In this document: piece by piece, positions 1 to 5,795 of the stretch
Layout of the letters: each line of letters begins with the position of its first letter
How positions within the stretch are numbered: the first letter of the stretch is position 1
NCBI GenBank assembly: GCA_003554345.1
Contig: PWGE01000296.1
Span: 1 to 6,469, forward strand
Source of the DNA: T1SED10-198M sp003554345 [NCBI: Candidatus Sumerlaeota bacterium]
GTDB taxonomy: Bacteria; Sumerlaeota; T1SED10-198M
DNA: 6,469 nucleotides
Direction of reading: 5' to 3'
The notes under the pieces: model-generated
Seen by the model: only the letters and a program-made list of their open reading frames with translations
The model's database searches: none
Told to the model about the DNA's origin: nothing
Position numbers and translations under genes: made by a program

Positions 1-985
1 ACATCAGGGGAGTAATGCCGAGTTCATCAGGTTCATATTCATCAAAAATTTTCTGGGCGTCGTAGGTTCCATAATAATTGCCTACACCGGCATGATCACG
101 TCCCACTATAAAGTGTGAGCAGCCGAAATTTTTGCGAACAATGGCATGCATGATTGCTTCCCGGGGACCAGCATATCGCATGGCGGCTTCGTAGACTCCT
201 AAAACCACCCTGTTTTCAGGAAAATAATTGTTCAGTAAAATCCTGTAACATTCCATCCTTACCCGGGCAGGAATGTCTCCTTTTTTTGTCTCCCCAATCA
301 GGGGATTAAGGAAGAGACCATCAGTTATTTCCATAGCGGTCTTGATAATATATTCATGGGCACGGTGAATGGGATTGCGGGTTTGAAAACCCACCACTTT
401 TTTCCACCCCTTTTGTAAGAATATGTCCCGTGTTTGAGAAGGTGTAAGACGATAAGAAGAAAAAGAGGAAGAGGTTTCCTGGCCAAAATAGGTGATGGAA
501 CCTCCAACAAGGTAGGACTTCTTCTGTTGTAAATAGGCAACACCGGGGTGGTCGGAGTCTTTCGTCCGGTATACTAATTCTGCTTCTTTTTCTTTGTTGT
601 TAGAGTAAATATCTTCTACCTGGATCATTCCTGCCATTTTCCCCTCGTAATAAAGTGTTCCCCATTTATCATGTTCAAAAAGCAGAGCTTTTTCTGGATC
701 AATGTCGAGGGTAATAGGAATACTCCAGGGAATACCATTGGCTAATCGCTTCTTTTTTAATACGTTCTCATAATCAATCCGGGACATGAATCCTGAAAGT
801 GGACTGTAAGCTCCTATGCCTATCATTTTCAGGTCCGAATATTGTCTGGCGTCCAGGTGAATGGGGATAAAAGAAGCGGCTTTTTTGCGTAGATCTTCAA
901 TACTTTCAGTATCTGCAATAGAAGTTTTTAACGTACCTCCATGCGGAGGGATGAGTTGTGTTTTATGGTTGTTTGTAATATTCAT
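1..985 (-). CDS. sat: Sulfate adenylyltransferase (ATP sulfurylase), C-terminus cut by window edge
   Basis: Catalyses ATP + sulfate to adenylyl sulfate (APS) + pyrophosphate in the cytoplasm, the first step of sulfate assimilation. I translated the minus frame from the ATG at 983-985; it stays open for 328 codons to the left edge. Visible family marks are PPHGGTL near residues 13-19, IGIGAYSPLSGF 55-66, the nucleotide-binding QTRNPIHRAHE 201-211 (bases about 353-385), MRYAGPREA 269-277 and GRDHAGVG 295-302. It is close to the Bacillus-type Sat, which is about 380 residues, so roughly 50-60 residues including the usual Cys-rich region should lie beyond base 1. The start is supported by an upstream AAGGAAGAGG (991-1000) five bases from the ATG. 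It lies 29 bases after cysH and is almost certainly co-transcribed. No APS-kinase domain is visible in the part present. Confidence 0.96.
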   Translation of the reverse strand, partial: MNITNNHKTQLIPPHGGTLKTSIADTESIEDLRKKAASFIPIHLDARQYSDLKMIGIGAYSPLSGFMSRIDYENVLKKKRLANGIPWSIPITLDIDPEKALLFEHDKWGTLYYEGKMAGMIQVEDIYSNNKEKEAELVYRTKDSDHPGVAYLQQKKSYLVGGSITYFGQETSSSFSSYRLTPSQTRDIFLQKGWKKVVGFQTRNPIHRAHEYIIKTAMEITDGLFLNPLIGETKKGDIPARVRMECYRILLNNYFPENRVVLGVYEAAMRYAGPREAIMHAIVRKNFGCSHFIVGRDHAGVGNYYGTYDAQKIFDEYEPDELGITPLM

Positions 986-1014
986 GGTGACCTCTTCCTT
1001 TTGAGTTTTATGCA

Positions 1015-1704
1015 TTATCGTTGATGAAGACCACATTCTTTGGTCTCAGGATTTTCCCACCACCAACGTCCGGCACGGATATCCTCTCCTTCTTTTACCG
1101 GACGGGTGCAGGGAAGACACCCTAATGAGGGATATCCTTTGTCGTGCAGGGCATTGTAAGGTACATTATGTTCTCGGACATAGTTCCATATTTCCGTGTC
1201 ACTCCATTCTAAAAGAGGGTTGATTTTGTAAATGTGATTGTTCTGTTCGTCAATTTCCACTTTCTGAAGATTCTGGCGGGTTATGGATTGTGATTTTCTC
1301 AAACCGCAAATCCAACCGGATAAATCCTTCATGGCACGTTGAAGAGGATGAATTTTTCGAACGGCACAGCACAACTTTCTTAATTCAACACTTCGATAAA
1401 ACAGGTTCGGTCCGTGCTCATTAACCATTTTTTCCACTTCACCGGTGTGTGGATAAAAAAAGTGTACCTGCACCTTATACTGTTCCCTGACTTTTTCTAT
1501 GACGTCATAGGTCTCCTGGGGAAGCCTTCCGGTGTCCAGTGTAAAGATGTAAGGTGAAGGGTTTATGGTAGTCCATAAGTCGATTAAAATAATGTCTTCT
1601 ACACTAAAACTGCAGGAAAGACCCACTTTTCCCTTAATGTTCTCCTCTGCCCACTGTAATAAATCAAGGGCTTTGTAGTTGGTGAAATCAGGTAAATTAC
1701 TCAT
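1015..1704 (-). CDS. cysH: Assimilatory adenylyl-sulfate (APS) reductase, Fe-S type
   Basis: Reduces APS to sulfite and AMP using thioredoxin or glutaredoxin-type electrons; cytoplasmic, second step of sulfate assimilation. The 229-residue protein is of usual length for the CysH family. Visible marks are the adenylate-binding SCSFSVED loop 30-37, LDTGRLPQETY 56-66, the cysteine pair C112-C113 in KLCCAVRK, GLRKSQSITR 134-143, the second pair C196/C199 in GCLPC, RAGRWWWE 210-217 and a C-terminal ECGLH with the catalytic Cys at 224. The CC...CxxC set is the [4Fe-4S] ligand signature that separates bacterial APS reductases from the cluster-free PAPS reductases of enteric bacteria, so APS is the expected substrate. 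The ATG start is backed by AAGGAGG at 1710-1716, five bases upstream. It sits 41 bases after the Rrf2 regulator and 29 before sat, giving an rrf2-cysH-sat operon. Confidence 0.96.
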   Translation of the reverse strand: MSNLPDFTNYKALDLLQWAEENIKGKVGLSCSFSVEDIILIDLWTTINPSPYIFTLDTGRLPQETYDVIEKVREQYKVQVHFFYPHTGEVEKMVNEHGPNLFYRSVELRKLCCAVRKIHPLQRAMKDLSGWICGLRKSQSITRQNLQKVEIDEQNNHIYKINPLLEWSDTEIWNYVREHNVPYNALHDKGYPSLGCLPCTRPVKEGEDIRAGRWWWENPETKECGLHQR

Positions 1705-1709
1705 CTTTT

Positions 1710-1716
1710 CCTCCTT
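1710..1716 (-). promoter_or_regulatory. Strong ribosome binding site of cysH
   Basis: On the minus strand the sequence reads AAGGAGG followed by five bases (AAAAG) and the cysH ATG. This is a near-perfect Shine-Dalgarno and fixes the start at 1704. It is stronger than the sites before the regulator gene (AGAGG) and sat (GGAAGAGG), which suggests that cysH is translated more efficiently than the regulator on the shared transcript. Confidence 0.85.
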
Positions 1717-1745
1717 GTTATTTATTTGGGTTTAAATTTATTTCT

Positions 1746-2168
1746 TTAAATCTGGAAGGAATAATAACCATCCTGAGCCTTCTTTTTTTCTACCAGGTCT
1801 GCCATTGTGATATTGTCTATGATAGAAGAAATGGCCTCTTCTATCTCTTTCCACACGGAGCTGAAGACGGTTTTATTTTTTCGGAACTTTTCCGGAGTTT
1901 CTATTATTGGACCTGAAAGAATTCTCAGTGTTTTTCCCAGGGTGATGTTATGGGGGCTTTTTGCCAGCTTATATCCTCCTTTTTGACCGCGACTGCTCTC
2001 AACTAATCCCGCCTTCTTGAGCTGGTTGAGTATCTGTACCAGATACTTCAAGGGGATATTCTGACGTGCGGATATTTCTTCAACATGAATAGCCTTTCCC
2101 GTCGGATATTGAATAGCCAGTTCTAATAGAGCCAGGCAAGCGTAATGGGTTTTTGCTGTTAATTTCAT
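1746..2168 (-). CDS. Rrf2-family transcriptional regulator, CymR-like (no Fe-S ligand cysteines)
   Basis: A 140-residue DNA-binding regulator of the Rrf2 family. The winged helix is visible: helix-turn-helix around residues 28-50 (EEISARQNIPLKYLVQIL) and a wing with RGQKGGYKL 60-68, followed by ITLGKTLRILSGPI 75-88 and a long C-terminal helix for dimerisation. IscR, NsrR and RsrR carry three cysteines after the wing for an Fe-S cluster; here that region has none, and the only Cys is C11. The pattern, including the aromatic C-terminus YYSFQI, resembles Bacillus CymR, the cysteine-metabolism repressor that works through the CysK/O-acetylserine signal. I infer control of sulfate assimilation because it is the first gene before cysH and sat. 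Probable autoregulation is suggested by the repeated elements in its promoter. ATG start has AGAGG about five bases upstream. Exact orthology to CymR is not proven, so no symbol is given. Confidence 0.9.
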   Translation of the reverse strand: MKLTAKTHYACLALLELAIQYPTGKAIHVEEISARQNIPLKYLVQILNQLKKAGLVESSRGQKGGYKLAKSPHNITLGKTLRILSGPIIETPEKFRKNKTVFSSVWKEIEEAISSIIDNITMADLVEKKKAQDGYYSFQI

Positions 2169-2185
2169 GAGAGCCTCTTTTTTAA

Positions 2186-2204
2186 CATGATTAGTTTAGT
2201 CAAG
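2186..2204 (-). promoter_or_regulatory. Putative Rrf2/CymR-type operator overlapping the transcription start
   Basis: Read on the minus strand, CTTGACTAAACTAATCATG is an imperfect inverted repeat: the arms match at six of nine paired positions around a central A. The TTGACTA-spacer-TA half-site layout recalls the dyads bound by Rrf2 regulators such as IscR type 1 sites. It covers the predicted +1, where a bound dimer would block transcription. Binding by the regulator encoded 18 bases downstream is inference. Confidence 0.55.
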
Positions 2205-2208
2205 ATAA

Positions 2209-2236
2209 ATCTTACCAGCTATAGATTACTTGTCAA
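2209..2236 (-). promoter_or_regulatory. Sigma-A-type promoter of the rrf2-cysH-sat operon
   Basis: On the minus strand a perfect -35 TTGACA (2231-2236) is followed by 16 bases and a -10 TAAGAT (2209-2214), four of six bases matching TATAAT. The -10 is preceded by TGG, giving an extended TGn element. AT-rich sequence lies upstream. The predicted start of transcription is near 2202, about 34 bases before the regulator ATG. Box quality, spacing and position agree, but the call is by eye only. Confidence 0.75.
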
Positions 2237-2242
2237 GTCAAG
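2224..2242 (-). promoter_or_regulatory. Second operator-like element overlapping the -35 box
   Basis: Read on the minus strand, CTTGACTTGACAAGTAATC matches the downstream element (2186-2204) at 13 of 19 positions, including the first seven, in the same orientation and exactly 38 bases away. It also contains a perfect short palindrome ACTTG-T-CAAGT (plus strand, 2228-2238). It overlaps the -35 hexamer, so binding here would occlude RNA polymerase. Part of the similarity comes from TTGAC, which is shared with the -35 consensus, so this element is less certain than the first. Confidence 0.42.
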
Positions 2243-2314
2243 TTTCTGTTTTCTTATAAAAGAAGGTTAAAAAAGGAAAAAAAATAGAAAGATGAGTAAA
2301 ATGAGGAGAAGTTA

Positions 2315-3052
2315 TCAGTTTTTATGAAGCAAAGTTTTCATTGAAAGCAGGTTTTTGGGACAGTTTGCAACGCAAACAGAACATTTGATACATTCCTCAT
2401 CTTTAAATTGCTTTTCATGCCAGTTTTTGTAGGGTTGCAACTGCATTGGACATACCGCGGCACACTTCCCGCAGTGCGGACAGTCTTCTTCACTGATAAT
2501 GGTTACATATTTTTCAGTTTTAGATTGTAGATGCAGTGCTTTTCCCATCCTGTTCATGATCTGTTGCATTGTTCCCATCGGACAAAAAGTGCACCAGGTT
2601 CGGGGATTGATAATCAGGGCTAAAAAAGACCCTACAATGGTAGGCCAGACAAGATACTGGTTGACAAAAATACTGCCCAGTTGGGGTAGAAACTCAATCT
2701 CTTCCCGATGACCTAAAACGAATATTAAACGGTAAATAAACATCGTCATGAAAAAAATAAAGAAAAGCCATTTTAAAATGGGAGACTGAAAGAAGGCGGG
2801 GATTTTTTTAAACCGGGAAGGTTTCTGGTAAAACCGGTCAAACAAGCTGCCGTGAGGACAGAGGTTTCCACACCAGTACTGACCTTTGAAAATACCAAAC
2901 ATCATCAGGGCAAGCATAATGCCAATGACAGCCAGACCCAGGAGGGGAAAAAATAAGCCGCCTACAGATATAATGGGAACCAGTACCCAGGAAGTTTTTT
3001 TTATGATAGTAAAAGTGCGGCTGGTTTTTATGTGTTTCGTTTCCCTGTTCAA
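2315..3052 (-). CDS. Membrane-bound 4Fe-4S polyferredoxin, NapH/YccM-like
   Basis: A 245-residue inner-membrane electron-transfer protein. Hydrophobic segments lie at about 21-54 (long enough for one or two helices), 92-113 and 128-149. Each membrane-edge motif typical of this family (Fer4_5 type) is present: WCGNLCPHGS with C61/C65 and WCTFCPMGT with C154/C157. The C-terminal part carries two [4Fe-4S] ferredoxin motifs, C191-C194-C197-C201 and C221-C224-C227-C231, each ending in CP. Relatives include NapH, YccM and the ferredoxin parts of NosR and CcoG, which move electrons between quinols or cytoplasmic donors and periplasmic targets. It lacks the extra periplasmic domains of NosR and CcoG. 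No nap or nos gene is near; instead it begins 23 bases after fbpC and shares its strand, so I infer a redox role tied to iron uptake. The physiological partner is unknown. The start is TTG. Confidence 0.88.
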   Translation of the reverse strand: MNRETKHIKTSRTFTIIKKTSWVLVPIISVGGLFFPLLGLAVIGIMLALMMFGIFKGQYWCGNLCPHGSLFDRFYQKPSRFKKIPAFFQSPILKWLFFIFFMTMFIYRLIFVLGHREEIEFLPQLGSIFVNQYLVWPTIVGSFLALIINPRTWCTFCPMGTMQQIMNRMGKALHLQSKTEKYVTIISEEDCPHCGKCAAVCPMQLQPYKNWHEKQFKDEECIKCSVCVANCPKNLLSMKTLLHKN

Positions 3053-3065
3053 CTTGCTTTCCTTT
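3050..3065 (-). promoter_or_regulatory. TTG start and ribosome binding site of the polyferredoxin gene
   Basis: The first codon is TTG at 3050-3052, preceded on the minus strand by AAAGGA (3060-3065) with a seven-base spacer. An in-frame TAA a few codons upstream (about 3065-3067) rules out a longer protein. The next in-frame Met is residue 44, inside the first membrane segment, so TTG is the best supported start. Confidence 0.7.
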
Positions 3066-3075
3066 TAAATATTTA

Positions 3076-4134
3076 TTATTCCTCTTGGTCGATGACTGCA
3101 ACAAACCTGGAAAGTACTGAAAATCCTAACCACTGTCCTATGGATACTTCTATCTCTGGATGGATATGAACTCTCAGCTTCTTATTCCCTTCTGAGGAAA
3201 AAACCTTAATAATGGCATCAATAGTATCACCTTTATAGAAATATGAAAGAAGTATTCCTCTGATAATACCATTGGGGTCAAGTTCAAGACTTTCGGGTCT
3301 GACTGATATTAAAACATTTTCTCCCGGTTTTTTGCCGTGTGTATGATCACAGGGAAAATTCCCAATAGAAGTATTCACAGATTTGCCGCCTGCTTTTATA
3401 GTTCCCTGTAGAATATTACTGTGACCTACAAAAGAAGCAACAAATAGGTTGGCAGGGTTCTGATAAATATCACGGGGTGTTCCGCTCTGAATGATTTCTC
3501 CACTGTTCATGACAATGATTCTATCGGAAAGGGAGAGGGCTTCTTTTTGATCATGGGTGACAAAAATCGCCGTGGTAGAAGTATGTTTTATTATCTGGCG
3601 TATTTCCCAGCGCATCTTTTCTCGAAGACTCATATCAAGATTGCTGAAAGGTTCGTCAAAAAGGATAAGTTTTGGGTCGACTGCCAATGTTCGAGCCAGT
3701 GCGACTCTTTGCTGTTGACCCCCGGAGAGCTGGGCGGGATATTTATGAGCTACGCCTGTTAAGCCCACAAGTTCTAATTGCTGCTTGACGACATTTTTCG
3801 AGTCTTTACTTAAAGCAAACTCAATATTCTGAGCAACGGTAAGATGAGGAAACAAAGCATAATCTTGAAAAACCATACCGATGCCTCTTTTTTCTGGTGG
3901 GATAAACACTTTATTATTAAAAAGAACTTTACGGTCAAAGGCTATAAAGCCTTTCTCAGGGATTTCCAGACCGGCAATAGCCCGCAAAATGGTTGTCTTT
4001 CCACAACCGCTTGGTCCGAGTAAGGTGAGTATCTGCCCTTTGTTCAGTGTAAAACAGGCGTTTTTTACTGCTGGCGTTTGCTGTGGGGAATAGATTTTTG
4101 TTAAGTTGGTGATTGTTAGAAGAGGAATGGTCAT
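3076..4134 (-). CDS. fbpC: Ferric iron ABC transporter, ATP-binding protein
   Basis: Energises Fe(III) import on the cytoplasmic face of the membrane by ATP hydrolysis. The 352-residue length is usual for FbpC/PotA-like ATPases. All nucleotide-binding elements are intact: Walker A GPSGCGKTT 40-48, Q-loop VFQDY 88-92, signature LSGGQQQR 136-143, Walker B LILFDE 156-161, D-loop SNLD 164-167 and switch His194 in VTHD. Residues from about 240 form the C-terminal regulatory (TOBE-type) domain with VRPESL 278-283. The ATG lies 16 bases after fbpB with a modest AGGG site. The ATPase alone could belong to an iron, sulfate, spermidine or thiamine importer; the iron assignment rests on the adjacent binding protein and permease. 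A small C262-x-H264-x-H266 cluster in the regulatory domain is unusual to my eye and may be incidental. Confidence 0.93.
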   Translation of the reverse strand: MTIPLLTITNLTKIYSPQQTPAVKNACFTLNKGQILTLLGPSGCGKTTILRAIAGLEIPEKGFIAFDRKVLFNNKVFIPPEKRGIGMVFQDYALFPHLTVAQNIEFALSKDSKNVVKQQLELVGLTGVAHKYPAQLSGGQQQRVALARTLAVDPKLILFDEPFSNLDMSLREKMRWEIRQIIKHTSTTAIFVTHDQKEALSLSDRIIVMNSGEIIQSGTPRDIYQNPANLFVASFVGHSNILQGTIKAGGKSVNTSIGNFPCDHTHGKKPGENVLISVRPESLELDPNGIIRGILLSYFYKGDTIDAIIKVFSSEGNKKLRVHIHPEIEVSIGQWLGFSVLSRFVAVIDQEE

Positions 4135-4150
4135 AATTATACACCCTGTC

Positions 4151-5785
4151 TTAAAAAAAGTTCTCGTCTCTCTTATCTTGATAATACATTACTCCCAGCG
4201 ATAAAGAAGAAAGTATCATCAAAAGGAGAGAAGGAAAAGCAGCTCGCACGTAAAAGGCTTCAGTTGTGGCGTTCCAGATTTCGGTAGTCAGGGTTCTAAA
4301 ACCGATAGGAGCAAGGAGAAGAGTAGCAGGGAGTTCTTTCATGGCGGTTAAAAAGACCAGCGCTGATCCAGCCACGATTCCCGGTTTGATAAGAGGAAGT
4401 GTTAATCGGAATAAAACTTTCTGTCTTGAACAACCGAGAGTGAAAGCAGATTGTTCGATATGAGGATTTACATGGAGTAAAGAACTGCGAAGGCAACCTA
4501 ACATCTGTGGAAAAAAAAGAATTATATAAGCGAAAATAAGCAGAGGTAGTGTCTGATAAAAATGGGGTAAATAGTTGGCCCCAAAAAATACCAGCGAAAG
4601 GGCAATAACAATACCGGGGAGAGCAAATGTGATGTAACTTGTTTTTTCTATTAATTTACTGCTCATGGTCTGGTAACGTGAAGTAAAAAAAGCAGTAGGA
4701 ATGGTGATGGGAATAATTAAAAGGGCCGTATAAAGAGAAACAAAAAATGAGTTTAAAACAGCCTTCCATCTGATTATAAGTGGTTCTCCTTGCAGGAGGC
4801 CTCTTATAATCCAGTATGAGCAGACGCTAAAAGGTAACACTACTGAAAATAAAACAATAATTGAGCAGAAAAGAAAAGCAGGAACCTTCCATTTACCAAG
4901 GGGTATGGTATCAGCAACTCTTTCAGAACAACTTCCGGTGTTAAAATATCGAGCTTTTTTGCGAGTCCATATTTCCAGTGAAATAATGATGGTAGTTATA
5001 AATACCAGTAATAAAGAGAGGATAGCGGCATAACTTCGGTTAAAAGATCCTTGATATTCAAGATAGATTGCCCGTGTAAAAGTGTTGAATTGCAAAAGAG
5101 AAACAGCAGCAAAGTCACTGAAGGTATAAAGGGTGACCAGCAAAGCTCCTGCCGAAATAGAGGGGCGAAGCCGGGGCAACGTAATTTTTTTAAATACCTG
5201 CCATCTGCTTTTTCCCAGGATTAATGCCGCTTCTTCCTGGGAATGCCCCATTTTTTGAAGAGTTCCACGCACAGAAAGGAGGATATAAGGATAACACAAT
5301 AAGGACAGAACCAGCCAGGCACCGGTAAAGCCGTAAATATTGGGAAATTTCTGGAGATGAAAGATGTTTTGCAAAAAGGAGTGGACGATTCCTCCCTGTC
5401 CTAAGGCACTGATAAAGGTGAAACCTCCAATAAGACTGGGAATCGATAAGGGAAGCATGGTGAGAACTGTCCAGAAACGACGCCAGGGAAGATCGGTTTT
5501 TACGGTGAGCCAGGCTAAAGGTAAAGCAATCATGGTAGCAGAAAAAGTTACTGCTAAAGCGAGTAAAAGAGTGTTTAGCAATATTTTCAGGGTGTTTTCC
5601 TGGAAAATAAAGGAGGGAATATGAATATCGGGCTCATAGGCTCTGAGAAACAGGTAAAGTACCGGTAAGAAAAGAACAAAGGTTACTGTTGAAGAGAGGA
5701 TAAATAAGGTGGGAGATTTTCTAAAAAAAAGTCGAAAACGCTTATAAGGATATAACATACTTTCTTCTCTCTTCGCTGAAATCAC
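4151..5785 (-). CDS. fbpB: Ferric iron ABC transporter, fused two-domain permease
   Basis: Forms the membrane channel for Fe(III) delivered by FbpA and driven by FbpC. The 544-residue protein is two BPD-transporter inner-membrane domains in tandem, the usual FbpB/SfuB layout. Each half has the cytoplasmic EAA loop that contacts the ATPase: EEAALILGKSRWQVFKKITLPRLRPSI 184-210 region and EQSAFTLGCSRQKVLFRLTLPLIKPGI 444-470 region, both with the conserved Gly. Many hydrophobic segments, about twelve in all, flank a hydrophilic linker at about 274-300. A TFSDFAAVSLL stretch 221-231 is typical of iron and thiamine importers of this family. The first codon is GTG (5783-5785), overlapping the fbpA TGA, which implies translational coupling. 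An ATG at residue 10 (5756-5758) is the main alternative start. There is no sign of a frameshift. Confidence 0.92.
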   Translation of the reverse strand: MISAKREESMLYPYKRFRLFFRKSPTLFILSSTVTFVLFLPVLYLFLRAYEPDIHIPSFIFQENTLKILLNTLLLALAVTFSATMIALPLAWLTVKTDLPWRRFWTVLTMLPLSIPSLIGGFTFISALGQGGIVHSFLQNIFHLQKFPNIYGFTGAWLVLSLLCYPYILLSVRGTLQKMGHSQEEAALILGKSRWQVFKKITLPRLRPSISAGALLVTLYTFSDFAAVSLLQFNTFTRAIYLEYQGSFNRSYAAILSLLLVFITTIIISLEIWTRKKARYFNTGSCSERVADTIPLGKWKVPAFLFCSIIVLFSVVLPFSVCSYWIIRGLLQGEPLIIRWKAVLNSFFVSLYTALLIIPITIPTAFFTSRYQTMSSKLIEKTSYITFALPGIVIALSLVFFGANYLPHFYQTLPLLIFAYIILFFPQMLGCLRSSLLHVNPHIEQSAFTLGCSRQKVLFRLTLPLIKPGIVAGSALVFLTAMKELPATLLLAPIGFRTLTTEIWNATTEAFYVRAAFPSLLLMILSSLSLGVMYYQDKRDENFF

Positions 5786-5795
5786 AGGGCTCCGG
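5782..5795 (-). promoter_or_regulatory. GTGA start-stop overlap of fbpA and fbpB with ribosome site
   Basis: On the minus strand the bases GTGA at 5782-5785 contain the fbpB GTG start and the fbpA TGA stop. GGAG lies four bases before the GTG (about 5790-5793), inside the last fbpA codons. The competing ATG at 5756-5758 has only a purine-rich GAGAAGAAAG before it. I favour the GTG because of the coupling geometry, but both starts leave a cytoplasmic leader before the first membrane helix. Confidence 0.5.

Larger units (their letters stand above)
2169..2314. other. Intergenic control region between the iron block and the sulfur block
   Basis: This 146-base gap is the only sizeable non-coding stretch in the window. 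Its left half holds the promoter and operator-like repeats for the regulator-cysH-sat operon, described separately. Its right half (about 2257-2310), read on the minus strand, is very rich in pyrimidines, with runs of eight T and six T, just after the polyferredoxin stop. I see no GC-rich hairpin before those T runs; the best inverted repeat is a weak AT-only TTCTT-loop-AAGAA at 2251-2264. A conventional intrinsic terminator is therefore not supported, although the T-rich tract could still favour pausing or termination. Confidence 0.7.

Noticed and set aside
325-543. 72-residue minus-strand open frame inside the left edge
   Set aside because: It is in a different frame from sat, whose translation across this region carries the QTRNPIHRAHE active-site motif.
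1015-1704. PAPS reductase assignment for CysH
   Set aside because: The CC and CxxC cluster cysteines are present, which cluster-free PAPS reductases lack.
1746-2168. IscR assignment for the Rrf2 regulator
   Set aside because: The three Fe-S ligand cysteines after the wing are absent and no isc or suf gene is in the window.
2251-2264. TTCTT-loop-AAGAA hairpin as an intrinsic terminator
   Set aside because: The stem is five AT-only pairs, and in the minus-strand direction the T runs come before it, not after it.
2499-2711. Plus-strand open frames across the window (for example 2499-2711, 3547-3762, 5364-5624, 6067-6363)
   Set aside because: Each lies wholly or mostly inside a well-supported minus-strand gene with clear family motifs, lacks recognisable protein features and has no convincing operon context.
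2838-3104. 88-residue minus-strand open frame overlapping the polyferredoxin start
   Set aside because: Shadow frame of the polyferredoxin gene and the end of fbpC; the real frame shows Cys motifs and membrane segments.
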